Part shown: positions 38,275-53,254 of the stretch, in pieces
How the letters are laid out: every line of letters starts with the position of its first letter
Position numbering within the stretch: position 1 is the stretch's first letter
Assembly (NCBI GenBank): GCA_016758965.1
Contig: JAEPRB010000025.1
Location: 1 to 64,000, forward strand
From: Circinella minor
Lineage: Eukaryota > Mucoromycota > Mucoromycetes > Mucorales > Lichtheimiaceae
Direction of reading: 5' to 3'
Length of the DNA: 64,000 bases
Translations under genes and position numbers: made by a program
The notes under the pieces: model-generated
Databases searched by the model: none
What the model saw: the letters and a program-made list of their open reading frames with translations, nothing else
Told to the model about the DNA's origin: nothing

Positions 38275-41031
38275 TCATGTCGTTAAGTGTCTACCTTATT
38301 TTCTTACCATTGACTTGGAAGATACGGCTCACTATCTCTAAAAAGACCCATAATACGTCTGTGCTGTACACTCTACTATTATAAGTATGCGAGTAACCCT
38401 TCCTGCACTTGAAATAATATTCTGAATAGTTTCAATGAGTTCGATGATGTACTATTTTCGTCAGATAACGGGACCTGGCTGAAATAAAACAGACTTCAAT
38501 TTTTTTTTTGTTATTGTTATTTCCTTTTTTTACTATGCTCTTCAATAGAAGTACGTAATTAAGCTAATATAATTGTATTTAATAATTACGCTCATGTACG
38601 TATACTGTTAAAATATAGCCTTTTCTTCAAGTTGCGAATCACTTATCAGAACAAATAATTTTTTTTTACATGATATATATATGGACATGATATTGTATAA
38701 CGATTGCTAATAAACTAAAGTATAACACAATGTATACAAGATTGGATTAAATATTTATGCTATTTATTTTAAAGTTAATACATGTTTAGTAAATAAGCAA
38801 CATTATAATTATCTATTTCTGTATTTCTCCATACTTATATCCTGAACTTTTCATTCACGAGTCTCTGTATACATAGTTTATTTTTAAACAGTAAATCATA
38901 AAACAAAATGCATATAAAAGATTTATTTCTATAGCAACGATAGAGACACTGCTTACCAACTACATTAATAATCCACACATTTGATTTTAAAGCAATGAAT
39001 ACTATTTGCAATTTTTACAATGGATTCTGTTAGTATTTTTTCTGTTTCCTGCTATTATAAAAAACCAAGAACTCTACGTACTTCGTTATTTATACACGAC
39101 TGTTTCCAGGACTGTCGGTATTACGACCAGTACTTTGAATGTCACCAATTGGTTAAGCAATACTAGTGTAGGGTGCAGAAAGGTCTAAAACAAAGATGAA
39201 TAAGATACAATAGTAGAATATTTCATGATGATGTTTTATTTTTCTGAACGAAGAAAGGTGTAGTTGATTTGATAATAAGAGAAATTTCATTTTTTATATA
39301 GTTCTCTTATTTTCTTTCTACTATTTAGTAGTATAAACAACAAGAATGTAAAGGTTTAAAAGTAATTTATCAAGACAACCATTTTTTTTTTATTTCGGTA
39401 ACGTTAATTCAAGCTATCCCTAATTCTTGCTTGACACCGAGTGGACGTGTTGATAGAACTATGAAGCAAAAGGTCAGATTCAGATATCATTATGTTCTCT
39501 ATGACTTATTCCAATGGATGGATCATCATTCGTCACGAGACTATTTATTTATCTTTTTTATCTTTCTTTACAGACTACTATTTACTATAATGCAGTCATT
39601 TATTTTCTCGTTCCTACCCCTTAATACATTAACTTAACTTTCCCCTCTTTAAAAACCCAAATCAATTCAATCTTCCATCAACTTAATCTATTTCCCATCT
39701 CTTTTGACAATTATGGCATTTTTTTTTGTTTACTCTATGGTATCTGAACACGTACTCCAGGCATTGTAGAAAATTGTTGGCCACAACTTATGGAAGATAG
39801 ATATGACCTCCCTCCATTTTAACTGCAGAAGAGATGTCTTTCCATGCATGTCTTGACCTTTAGCAACACATTTTTATTTGTAAATATTATTAGTATACTC
39901 ATAGGATGTATTACAGCTCTAATCATTCTGTCATTTTTTAAGCAGGTGATTCGGGGATATCAATAATAATTTTGATAAGTTTTTATTTTATTTTATTTTG
40001 TTATGAAAAAAAAAATAACGGGAGGGATAGATATCATACCGATGGGATAGTAAATTAATTAGACAAGATAGATTAGCATATCAAAGAGGAAGCTTCAAGA
40101 AAATAATTTTGATGATAATAATAACTCTAGTAAATCGTTTGCCAATTTAGAAATAAGTAGGATGGATATATACTATCGAAAAGAATGGGGAGTTTTTTTT
40201 TTTTGATAAAATAATACGTAGCAGGGGAATGGAGAATAAGATTTGTACCTTTTTTTTTTCCAGGTGTACTTCTTGCTACACTTTTTACCTTTTCCACGTT
40301 ATTCAAAGCCTTTGTCAAAATTACATAAGAAAATGTGGATTGTTTTTACCTGCAAAATCAGAGTCGACAATATAGTAAATGGATCTTGGACTTTTGTGGC
40401 TCCTTAATAATGATATTTCGATTTAGATATGGAAGCTCATCGTATGACGTATCCTCCATTGCAGTCTTGTTAAATTTCAATTCACTCTGCGTCATTATAA
40501 TATTATCAATTAGTAAAAATAAATAACCAAGGCATCAAATTGACTATGAAATTATAGAAATTTCAAACCATAAAATGAAAGAAAAATGCGTCGTTGCCAA
40601 GTAATAAAAAAAAAAGGTCCTTTCAGCGAATGTGATAGTCTCCCCTCCCGTTAACCCCAAATTGAACAGAAAAAAAAATGATGTGTCAATCATAGGAAAA
40701 ATTCTGTAAACTGCCAAATAATTTTACTCGTCATTGGTGTTCTTACGACTTGGAAAAAAAATAATAATTAAATGTATTTGATATGACGGGAATTTTTTTT
40801 TATAGATTTATTTATACCAAATTAAGTAAAAAACCTGTACAGAATATAAAATGATAAATAAAATGATAAGAAGAAGAAGAAAAAAAATAAGTTATATAAA
40901 AGAGATGAATGTGAAAAAAAAAATAGAACAACAAAAATAAAATAAAAAGGGTATTATACAATAAAGGTAAGTAAAAATCACACAATTACATTATGAACAA
41001 GTATGATGATAAGAAAAAAACATATATATGG

Positions 41032-41038
<7 letters not shown>

Positions 41039-41091
<53 letters not shown>
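41039..41091. repeat. (GA)n microsatellite, about 53 bp
   Basis: An uninterrupted GA dinucleotide run about 50 bp downstream of the stop codon of the phosphate transporter gene, probably in its 3' untranslated or flanking region. Confidence 0.95.
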
Positions 41092-41094
<3 letters not shown>

Positions 41095-41140
41095 TGGCGG
41101 GAATACGAAGGAAATAAAAAGACAAATTCAATTTTTTTTT

Positions 41141-43726
41141 TTAGTATCCAACACCAGATAAGATACCATAACCCAAAGTGAAAATAAGTACAGTAGCAAA
41201 AATACTGGTTGGTATACCAACAATTAAAAAGTCCTTGGAAGTAAGATAAGGTTTACCAGCTGCATTTTCAAGCATAACAGCGGACATATTTGGATAACCA
41301 GAAACGGGAAGTGCCATACCAGCTGAACAAGCTAAACCAGCTCCCATAACTAATAAGTTTGCGCGAGGAACAGGTAAGTTTTCACCCACTTGTTGAACAA
41401 TAGGAACAATAATTAATGCAGCCACAGTATGAGAAACAAAAGTGGAAAATACAAGAATTAAACAAGCAAAAATACAAAGGATAGCAATAGCATCAAGATC
41501 TTGAATACCATCCTTAATTTGTAATGCAATATCTTCTAATAAACCAGATGAAGTTACTGCAAAACCAAGTGCCATACCACCTTGTGCTAAAACCTAATAA
41601 ATAAGAAGAAATTGCGAAATGATTAGTTCTCTCATGTTTTTTTTTTTTTTTTTACATTCAATAATAATAATAATAATAATATTAATAATGTTGAAAACTT
41701 ACCACAACACTCCATAAGAATTGATGTAAATCATCTTTTTTAAGAATACCAGTACCAAAGAACATGAATAATGGAACAGCAGCAATTACACCTGTACTAC
41801 CAATAGAATCTTCCATAGCAGTTTCAGCACACCATAAAGCAATGGTAATAAGTGTAATAAACATGATATATATTTGTGAGTAGGTAACTTTGCCCTTTGT
41901 AGGTTTGATCTTGTTTAAATGAGGTGTACATCTATCTGGACGATAGACAAGTAACAAGATACCCCAGCAGACAAATACGGAAATGACAGAAATGGGCAAA
42001 GCAGCAGCGAACCAAATACCCCATCCAGGATTAGGATTCATATATTCAAGTGTGACAATGTTTTGAGGAGATGAAATAGGTGATGTCATACCACCAATAC
42101 AAGAAGCAAGAGCAATACCCAAGAGTAAACAAGGAGCCACACGGGAATTGTCAGCTAATGTACGTAAAATAGGATCGATCAAAGAGAAACAAAGAACAGG
42201 AGTAGCAACATTAGAGATCCACATACTAAGGAAACCAGCGACAAGCATATTGGCCAAAAGAACCCATCTTGGTCGGGTACCAGCGCGCGACAAGACGTGA
42301 GATGCAAAAGCTTTGGCAATACCATATTTCGAAAGAGCAGCAGCCAATGCAAAACCACCCAGAAGCATCATAATAGTACCACTAAACATACTTGCAAAAA
42401 CTTTGCTTGCAGCATCTTTGGCAGCCATGGTTGTACCATCATCATTTCGAATAATTTTCAATGGAACAGCCAAAAATGGAATCAAGAGTGAGGTAGCATA
42501 AAGTGGAATGGCTTCGGTAGCCCACATAATGGCAGAAAAAATCAACAAGGCAAAACAATAATTTTCTTCTCGTACATGGAAAACATCAACATTAAGTAAA
42601 ATAATCAAGGCAGCAATAGAAATCAAGAAACAATAGATTTGACGAAACAAATCGGATGGAATCTTATATTTTGTGAATGGAATACGAACAGTCTTGGTAG
42701 GTTGTTGTTCAACAACATGAGCATTTAATGTCTTGCGTTCTTGACCGATCATATCACGCCAAACTGTATTTCGATCATAGGTAATTTGATCTCGTAAATG
42801 TGTCTTCATTTGACGAACAGCAATTTCGACTTTACCATTACAAAAAGTATCAGCATACATACGTTCTAAACGTTCAATATGTAATCTTAAAGTTTCCGTG
42901 GATTGAGGAGTAAATGGTAATGATTCTTGAACCATTTTTTTATTGTATGGTTCACGTAAATTGCCATCAAGAACCTTGTCATGTTTTTTTAAAATCTTGT
43001 CAAAAGCAATCTTGTTAAGGTCCACAAAAGATTCCAATTCAGAAAGAGAAACATAGAGTGTAATCATTAAAGATCGAGTATCGAGCATAGCTTCTACATT
43101 GATACCACCGGTGCCTTCACTTTTGGTTGAAAAACGTGATTCAAAAGACATTTTACGATGAGGTTTGTCAAGATGAGGTGTTGAATCTATTTTTTCTAAT
43201 GGCGATCTTTCAAATTCGGCTTGTTGTTGTTGTTCTTGAAGATAGATTCCTCCATTTGTTGTCGTAGTTGCCAAGACATTAGGTAATTGTTCAAGTTGAT
43301 CATAAAGTTCTTTTTCTTTGGTAGAATAAAAGTCGACCACTTTATCAAGTTGAAGATCTAATGCACCAAGAAAAGTATCTTCACTACCTTGAAGTGTTTC
43401 TGGTGGTGATGGATGTGCAGATTCTATGTCATGGTCTTGGTTGGATGAACTATTGTTGTCAGAAACTGTTGATGATGCTTCTGATCGATGATAGGCAGTA
43501 GCTGCTTCTACTCGTTCCTTTTCAATTTGAAATATTAGCTTTTTTAAATTATCATAGCTAAAATTGAATATAATGACATTAAAAAAAGTGTTTTTTTTTT
43601 GTTAGTAAGAGAATATAATATGTTTACAATAAAAAAAAAAGTTTTTTTTTCTTTAATAGCTTACGCGACATAGTAGTCAATCCAGTCAGGTACAGCATTG
43701 AATCTTAATGTATGTGAAAATTTCAT
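41141..43726 (-). CDS. SPX-domain low-affinity phosphate transporter (Pho87/Pho90/Pho91 type), 789 aa
   Basis: Imports inorganic phosphate, or exports it from the vacuole if Pho91-like. The SPX domain senses inositol pyrophosphates and restrains transport. There are three exons: 43726-43665, 43557-41703 and 41593-41141 (2370 nt). The N-terminal SPX domain (about 1-270) begins MKFSHTLRFNAVPDWIDYYV and has YDNLKKLIF and the later LDLQLDKVVDFY and LYVSLSELESFVDLNKIAFD helices. The rest is a divalent-anion/Na+ symporter (DASS/CitMHS) membrane domain starting at FCFLISIAALIILLN-like hydrophobic segments. It includes EAIPLYATSLLIPFL, FASMFSGTIMMLLGGF, MWISNVATPVLCFSLIDP, SPISSPQNIV and SGMALPVSGYPNM, typical family loops. 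The yeast relatives are about 880-890 aa, with longer loops in the SPX part. Pho90-like versus Pho91-like cannot be decided here. Confidence 0.9.
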
Positions 43727-45673
43727 TACTGCCCCTCTAGATTTTGTTTTGAAAGAAAAAAAAAAAGAGATAGAGAAAAGGAGAAAGAAATAAAACTGAA
43801 AGAAAAAAAGAAAAAAAGAAAAAATAATCTTAAACCCGGCTTGAAAGTTATTTAAAGTAAAACAAATCTGAACGAAAAACGACGGGATTCTTTTATGACC
43901 GACAAAAGGTGCGCTTTTTACATGTCTCTTTTTCTCTTTGAAGGGGAAAAAAAAAAAAAAGAATTGTGGACGTTAAAAAAAAAAGGCGGTGTGTAACAGT
44001 CGGTAAAATCAAAATCGATTGGACAACACACGACACCACGCAACCTCACGTGCGCTTCTACTTTTGTCCGGGCGGCCCAATAATCCAACAAAGTTTTTTG
44101 TGTACCGTCAGTACCATATAATTTTGTACTTTTTATGTGTACAAAACGGTTTAAAAATCTATATATTAATATACTTCTATGAGTACTATAGCTTGATCGA
44201 CCGGAAATGATTCCGTTTCATAGGGGAAGTTTCTTTTTTTTTTATACATTATTTTTTTTTCTTTACCTAAATTATTCCAAATATGTTTAATTTCAAAAAA
44301 AAATGAACGGTAAAATTGTAATCCCTTGATATAGATAAAATAGGCCCATACTTGGGCAAAAAGGTAAGATTTAGACGAAAAATTCAAAAACCAATCATAT
44401 ACTACACGTGTGGTTTTCATTGATTCTGAATGGATTTTTGGTTTTTGTGGCTCCGAGTAATAAGTCCCAGTTTTGGTCAATTAGTTTTTTTAGGTGGGAA
44501 AAACTTGCCCGAAATATTTGTGAAACAATTATCCCAAAGTTCCCAAAAAAAGCTTATAGTTCATCGTCATTTCAATCATGATTGTAAACACAAAAAAGAA
44601 TAATGAGAAAAAAAAAAGGTACTCCTGACATCACGTTAGTTCATCCATTTTTGTCAAAATTATATAAATATGAGTTTCAGGGAGGAAAAAAAAAAAAAAA
44701 AACATTATTCTTTATATTTCTATAATAAAAATTATTGTTATTCTGAAAGGGAGGGTTGAGAGATTAACTAACAGATTTAATGTTGTTTCATTTTAAATAA
44801 CTATTTTATATATGTTCAAATAATTAAGTAAAAAGAAAATGTTACGTATACAAGAAATTATCATAATAAGCAATAAATCTATCTTTGTTCTTAAAAAAGT
44901 AGGATTGACGTTGAAATCTATCAAATGATCCAAAGTCTATTTTAAATAACTTTAACCTTGTCATAATCATAGTCTCTCATCTGTTTTTGTCTTTACTTTT
45001 TGCCAAGGTATTAAAGCCCTTGTCCTCCCTTACTTGATGATTATAAAAAAAAAACTAGTGAAGATTGAAGCGGCGAAGAGAAAATTTCTCTTTTTTATTT
45101 TGTTATGCATTTAATAGTTAATCTGGAATGGTAGAGAAGTTTGTTCAATGAAAATTTATAACTATAGTGTTAACATTCAGTGACAACGAGCCAATTACTG
45201 CTTTATCATTGATGCAAATAACATTGCTGTGTAATGTATATTGCATAACTCTTCTTTTGTTTTGCATGCATCCTCATATTTTGATGTTTATCCGTAATAA
45301 AACACGCCAAAGAATAAGTGAATGTAAATAGCTCAAAAGGTGGCTCAGATAAGTATTGCATATTTGTATATCGTTACTCATGTTTTTTTTTAATTATACA
45401 TAGCCAAGATTCTGTTACAACATTTTGTGCTGTACAAAAGTTATTAATATCCAATTAAAAATAATGAAAATAGATAACTCCTCCCTATTTTCATAGTTAA
45501 CTAACAAAAGAAGTTTTATATAGAAAACAAAAACAAATATGTAGCTAGTAGATCATAAAAATCTACACAACGCACAATAAAATAAAAACCTTGTTGGTAT
45601 CTATTTATTTATTGAACAATGAAGTTTTATATTTTAGACTTTATATGTAACTATCTACTTATTATCTATACAT

Positions 45674-45718
<45 letters not shown>

Positions 45719-46386
45719 CAATAACGAAAATGCTCTTATTTCGTTACCAACCAACTGATATAGACTTAAGGTGTATGATTAACTAGGTTAGACTGCATAA
45801 AATCTATTGAAACAATTATCTACCAAATTAAAGTGGTCATCAGAAAATAAAGTTAACCACAAAATGTTTCATATAACAAAAAAAAAAATAAGAAGACTCT
45901 TTTTTTCAAGTAAATAATTTACGTACAACAAAAAATCATTTTTTTTTTCGTATCTTAATAAGGAGTTTTAATTGGACGACTGTAACGGAAGCGACTGAAT
46001 GGGATGAACTTCCTTCCTCTATATATAATTTATTATATGTAGAATAATCAAATTCAACAAAAATGGATAATATAATACTAATACTATAAATGAACGTATA
46101 ATAAATCCATATAAGAACATGTGTACCAACTTTTGTTTTATTTCAAACAAAGTATAAAAATGATGTAAAAAGAATTATTGAACACGTGTGCATGATAAAA
46201 AGCCATCAGTGGTTCTACTATGCAAATTTTCAAATAATTAAATGCAGCCAGGTATGTTACAAAAAAAAAAAAAAAAAAAATAGCGGAGGAATTTACAACT
46301 GTGTGATCTTGGCATTTTTTCTTTTTAAACTTTTTACTGGCGGAGAACAGTAACGGTTAACTAAAGAACAAACAACCCTAATAATC
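43727..46386. other. divergent intergenic region
   Basis: 2.7 kb between the divergent transporter and acetyltransferase genes, AT-rich with poly-A/T, (CA)n(TA)n at 45673-45720, and a 20-A run at 46261-46280 close upstream of the acetyltransferase. A minus open frame at 44480-44166 shows no recognisable motif. Nothing else is supported. Confidence 0.4.
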
Positions 46387-47418
46387 ATGGCATCATCGTC
46401 TTCATCATCACAGACAGATAAAGATATACCACCACCAGTAACTGATGCTAATGGTTCCAAAATAGAACTACGACCTTATTATGGTGAAAAAGATCTCAAA
46501 TATGTTCATTACCTCGTTTACTCAACAGCTTTTGATCAAGTACCTGCTGGAGTTCGATATATACTTTCATCTCCATTTGTTCTCGGTAGTTGGCTTGCTC
46601 TTTTTGCAATCGTGTTCGTTTTTGTTCCAAACCAATTGACTTCTTTTGGATTCCCTAATGAATTGATGCTGGGTATACGCATTGCTGTTGTGGTGGCTAG
46701 TTTAGGAGGTGGTTTATTATTCTTTTATTGGTATGTCGATCATTATATCGTGGCCGATAAAGTACATAAAGCATTAGCCAATGACCTTAAGGATCCAGGC
46801 GCTTATTATCGTACAGATCAAGGCAATTTTTGGTTATTAACGGTTCAAAATCAACCTGTGGCATGTATTGGTATTGATATGCACAAGATCACAGTGATGG
46901 AACAAGATCCTGAAGAACCCAATTTGGCTGGATCGCAGGCGATCCGAGAAGCGCAATGGCCAAAAACAGCCGCATTTTTAGCCAGTGTGGATGACACATT
47001 GCGTGGTTTGGTATTAAGAAGTACAAAAAAAAAGAATGGATCAAAAAAAGTATTGTTTAAAGCACATAAAGAAAATGAAGCAAGTATTCGACGATTGGCT
47101 GTCAAGACAAATTTACAAGATCATGGATTATCAACACCTTTATTAAAACGTGTAGCATTTTGGGCTCATTCACATCAAATTGAATATCTTTATGCTGAGA
47201 CAAATCAATTACAAACCAAGTTAGAAAATATTTTAAGTAAACGACATGGTTATGAATTAGTTTCAACAACAAAAACGGGTTGGACTGGGTATAAAAAAGT
47301 ATGGCGTTTAGATGTAAAACATTGGATGGCCAAGGAAATTGATGCACGAGAACAGCAAAAAGAAAAAGAACAAGAAGAAAAAGAAATGGATGAATTGAAG
47401 GATTATTTCAAGAAATAA
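46387..47418 (+). CDS. membrane-anchored GNAT N-acetyltransferase (NAT8-like), 343 aa
   Basis: Probably transfers acetyl from acetyl-CoA to an amine at a membrane; the substrate is unknown. It is a single exon. After a Ser-rich N-terminus and IELRPYYGEKDLKYV there are two hydrophobic segments, about residues 57-80 (FVLGSWLALFAIVFVFVP) and 92-117 (RIAVVVASLGGGLLFFYWYV). They resemble the membrane hairpin of NAT8-type acetyltransferases. The GNAT fold follows: FWLLTVQNQPVACIGI, then motif A, ASIRRLAVKTNLQDHGLSTP (acetyl-CoA loop), LLKRVAFWAHSHQI and KLENILSKRHGYELV. A basic linker (KKKNGSKK) lies before motif A, and the C-terminus is a charged coiled coil (EQQKEKEQEEKEMDEL). The C-terminal coil could mediate partner binding; that is inference. 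Confidence 0.85.
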   Translation: MASSSSSSQTDKDIPPPVTDANGSKIELRPYYGEKDLKYVHYLVYSTAFDQVPAGVRYILSSPFVLGSWLALFAIVFVFVPNQLTSFGFPNELMLGIRIAVVVASLGGGLLFFYWYVDHYIVADKVHKALANDLKDPGAYYRTDQGNFWLLTVQNQPVACIGIDMHKITVMEQDPEEPNLAGSQAIREAQWPKTAAFLASVDDTLRGLVLRSTKKKNGSKKVLFKAHKENEASIRRLAVKTNLQDHGLSTPLLKRVAFWAHSHQIEYLYAETNQLQTKLENILSKRHGYELVSTTKTGWTGYKKVWRLDVKHWMAKEIDAREQQKEKEQEEKEMDELKDYFKK

Positions 47419-47696
47419 GACTATTTATAAATATAATATAATGATTACGTAATAATTATAATTTCTATGTACATAAATATTGAAATCCATTTATAAGACC
47501 TTTTTTTTTTTAATATATAAAAATACCACTATAATAAGATTATACAATTTATAATAAAAATAAAAATGTAAACAACAATTCAATAGTGTATCGAAAAGAT
47601 GTAATTATATATATATATATATACAATGTTGTTCATTTTTCTTCAAAAATAAAAGAAAGAAAGAGAGAAAATATATGTGTATGTGTGTATATAATA

Positions 47697-50287
47697 TTAG
47701 ATGTTGAGATAATAAGAGAAATCCGGGTCTTTCGCATGATATGGTACAAATAGACTTAATTCACCACTTAAATCCTCTTCCATCATTTTAACCTTAGCAC
47801 CTAGTTCTTCATCATAAGGTTGTTTAGCTGCCGTTTGACGTGTCAGATCATAAAATGATTCAAAAAGTTCCCGCAGTCGCATTGTTTCATTGGTGGGTCC
47901 CTTATCTTCAAAAAGATATATCCGTCCAACACGTTTTAATATTTCCCATGAATCATTGACTAAAAGTGGATTATGTAAACAAATCGGTAACGTTCGTTGT
48001 TGTATATATCGTAAAATTCGTAAAATACAAATGATTGTCCGTACTGAGATGTCCGCCAGCGAACCCCTTAAGTCTTTTGGATTGACTCGTAAAGCTGAGA
48101 ACATCATTTGTATAAATTCTTCATCTGTTCCTTCAAAATCAATCTGTTTCCGAAGAGTCAACAGTTTTTCAATTTGATGCGGTTTTTTATTATCATCCAT
48201 ATGTTGACGACTACCATAGGTAGTGGAGGCAGGTGCAGAGGGTAAATAGGATTTGGCCATAATCAAGTATTCGCCATAAACACGCATGGTTGTAATCAAT
48301 GGAATAGGATTACCAAGGCAATCACCATCCAATAGATCGAAATACTCTTTCTCTGTCAATGATGCATCAAATAATGGTGCTGACAATCGAAAATCCGATG
48401 GCAATATCTCTTTGTACCAATATCGCATCACCATTTCCAATTGATGTCCAAACATACCAACAAAATTGATAACATCATTGGATTGAAAACTTTGGACCAC
48501 CTTGTGAGCTTCCAATCGTAAATTTTGCATATGAAGGTAAGCTCGAATATACCTTTCTTCTTCATCCGAGTCACCAGCTACAGCTCGAATCTTAATATTT
48601 TCACCATGCACTTTGGCATGTAATTGTGCATAATCCATAAGTTGTCTTCTTTTCTTCTCCACTTCATGTTGTTCTTCTGCTTCATTATGTAATATAATAT
48701 GTCCTAACATTCTTGCCCTAATTAAAGCTTGAATAGCTCGATGAAAAAGTGATGCTTTGCCCATATACTCCGTATCCCATTGTGCGACATCTTGATCATT
48801 TGTTGGTAACTCGTGTTCTTTTTCCAATAGATGGGATATACGTTCTGCAATATCAGCATATCGAATCCCTTCTTCCACTTGTGACATGCGCATCTTGTAT
48901 AAAGATAAAAATGTATAGGTAATAAATATCTCTAAACTAATTTCATCAAATCGATCATCAAGCATCTCTTGAGCTCGTTCCGCATAATAAAGTCCATAAT
49001 CGGTTAATTGTTCACTTGGAATAACCATCTGTACATGTCGACAGGGTTGCATACAAATAACAGCACATAATGCCATGGCTGCTGGTGAGAATTCGGCGCG
49101 TTCTTCATAGACGAATTGAGTCAAAAAAGTCAATCGATGGACTTGAATCGATAATAAATGTTGACAATTAAAATAAGCATTTAAGAGTTGTAATGTCACC
49201 ATGGATCCATCTATAGTGTTGATATTTGATTTGCTGTTATTGGCGGCCATCAAGACCAATCGATGCGATCGTGCCATACTTTTGTATCGCGACTTGCCAT
49301 AACGTTTCCACAGTAAAAATCGTAGTGCTTTTCCAATTGGATCAGGTTCTGAACTGTTATTACTAAAGATGGCAGGTACTTTGTCTTGAAATTCCAATGT
49401 ACTAACCATCTTTTGTAAACTGGTAAATAGTTCATTATGGTTTCGTATATTTGTTTGGATCACGAGATTACCGTTGCTTACTGTCATTGTCCAATCCACA
49501 GGTTCTGAACTTGATGATGCTGTTAAAGATGTATTATTATTTTTCTTTGTAACTCCTATTGATGATGATGATGATGATGATGATGGTATTGTTGAATCTA
49601 CGGTAACTACATATCCTTTGTTGTTTTGTGCAATAAGGTGTCTTCCATTATCATGATGTTGATCATCTGAAAGATCACTCGAAGTAGTAGATGGTGAATC
49701 ATGTTCGGTATAAAGTGGTGGTGACGAAAATAGAGAATGATTTGTTGTACTGGTATTATCTGCTGACAATGATGAACTTTTGCTTAATGGTGACCCCAAT
49801 GCTATCCTAGATTGTGGAATTCGTAAAAAATCAAGTTCCTTTTCCATGGTTGACACTTGTTCTCGTAATGTTTCCAATTGTTGTCGTACTGCTAATTCTC
49901 GAATATATTCTTCGTCTTTGGGTGATTTATTGATCGTGTAGACACATTTAAGATTAAATCGTTGACATCTATTTTAATAAAAATGATAATATATAAGATC
50001 AGAGGATCCATCAATGTCATTATTTACACTTTATTTTATTTTTTTCTTTTCCAATTATTTACTTTCTATCTGATCAAGTTACTACACGTTACCGTTGACA
50101 TGGTGTATCCCCTGAACAGCCTCGTTTATGTTCTCGGCATTCTAAACAAAATAATAATAATAATATCATACAAAAAAAAAAAGTTTGAATTAAATTAATA
50201 TTGAAATATTTGATTTATAGAAAAACTTGACATTTTTCATTATAACTCAATATAATAATTACCATTACAGGGTACTCGTTTACTCAT
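47697..50287 (-). CDS. fungal Zn2Cys6 transcription factor, 781 aa
   Basis: A Gal4-type DNA-binding regulator of unknown target genes. There are three exons: 50287-50263, 50141-50093 and 49968-47697 (2346 nt). Both introns fall inside the zinc cluster, so the finger exists only in the spliced product. The spacing is perfect: C7-x2-C10-x6-C17-x5-C23-x2-C26-x6-C33 (CNEC, then KRGC, then PCQRC, then LKCVY). A coiled coil follows (about 50-75; LAVRQQLETLREQVSTMEKE). A Ser/Thr-rich region comes next, then the fungal-specific transcription factor domain (about 220-560; QVHRLTFLTQFVYEE, CAVICMQPCRHV, FITYTFLSLYKMRMSQVEEG). A short convergent gap of 278 bp separates it from the acetyltransferase gene. 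It is not obviously tied to the neighbouring subtilase, though it lies upstream of it. Confidence 0.92.
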
Positions 50288-50909
50288 TTTATAAAAATGT
50301 TGAATAATAATAATAATAATAGAACTACACACACATATATGCTTAAATAAATAGATTTATGAAAAAAAAAATCCGCAGCAAGTCAGACTAAAAACAGATC
50401 TGATTAATTAAAGAAAGACAAACAAAAAAAAAACGAGGTTGTAATGCAAAAATACTAGGATTTTTTCCGTTCTTCCCCGCACAAAAATCAAAATAATTAT
50501 TGTAAACCAACCACCCCCACATCCCAATTATGAAAAAGAAGGATTCTTTTTTATAACTTTGAGAGAACAGGAGAGATTATAAATTTCATACATGAATAAT
50601 GGATTTCCATTTTTTATTTTTTTAAAAAAAAATAAATAACAGAAATAACTTTTTTTGGGCTTATCTGATTTATTATAGCTTTTTATCATTTGAATACAAT
50701 TTTTTCAGAAGAGTTAAATAAAAATTAACTATGAGTCAAAATAAGAAAGAAAGAAAAAAAAAACAATCGGATATATAAAAAAGAATTTTTTTTTCTTCTT
50801 TCTTTTCTTTTGAACAAGGGAATAAAAAAAATAAAAAAAAGCGGAAAAAGAAAAAAGGGAACTTATTTAACTTCTTTTTAAAAAAAAAAGAGGGAGGAGA
50901 AGGAGAAAT
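50288..50909. other. intergenic, A/T-rich
   Basis: About 620 bp holding the promoter of the Zn2Cys6 gene and the 3' flank of the subtilase, with many homopolymers. No gene. Confidence 0.5.
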
Positions 50910-52620
<1,711 letters not shown>

Positions 52621-53254
52621 AATAATAAATCGATTGCTATCTTAAAATGAAAAAAATAAAAATAAAAATAAAAGAGAGAGAGAAAGAGAGAGAGAGAGAA
52701 AGAACAGGATTTTGTTATAGAAGTAAATCAAATCATGTTTATTTATTACAGTAGATAGATGGGAAATGATCGTGACGGGGTATATACTAGTCATGCGGTT
52801 ATGTCTTCTTTTTTTCAATAAAATAAGTCCACGGCATTGATTATATATAAACAACAACCAAGAACACGGTTCAATGTTTACAACAGGTATTAATTATAAT
52901 AATAATAATAAAAAAAAAACTTCCGATTACTACTAAACCTGTTAATTCATGGAGGGAAGAAAAAAAGGAACATTTAGTATCCTTTTTTTTTTCTATTGTT
53001 TTTTTCTTAATAATAACAACAATAAAACAACATATTATCTGTGTTTCAACAGAAGAAAAAAAAAAAAGGGCAAGGCTGTAAGACAGTTATGTACAACAAA
53101 GAGGGAATAAAAGTAAGTAAAAGAAAAGAGGGAAGGGAGGTAGGAAAGAAAATATGTTTATATATATATATATATACTGTAATATGTAAATAGAAAGAGT
53201 GTGGTATTATATGTACGTGAAATTTATGGATTATATCATGTTCAAAACAAAGAT
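52621..53254. other. intergenic, subtilase promoter
   Basis: Some 630 bp with a GA-rich patch just upstream of the subtilase start (52673-52700), TTA/ATA microsatellites and a (TA)n run at 53159-53175. No gene. Confidence 0.5.

Larger units (their letters stand above)
37081..41140. other. long AT-rich intergenic region containing a Tc1-like remnant
   Basis: Four kilobases without an intact gene. The only clear content is the transposase fragment at 37873-38274. A short minus-strand frame near 40495-40360 (MTQSELKFNKTAMEDTSYD) looks protein-like but ends at a stop, and I could not join it to a convincing next exon. The 3' flank of the phosphate transporter (40900-41140) is A-rich with a GA microsatellite. 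Confidence 0.4.

Noticed and set aside
44166..44480. 104-codon minus-strand frame upstream of the acetyltransferase
   Set aside because: It looks slightly protein-like but has no recognisable motif and no splice partner, and sits between poly-A/T runs.
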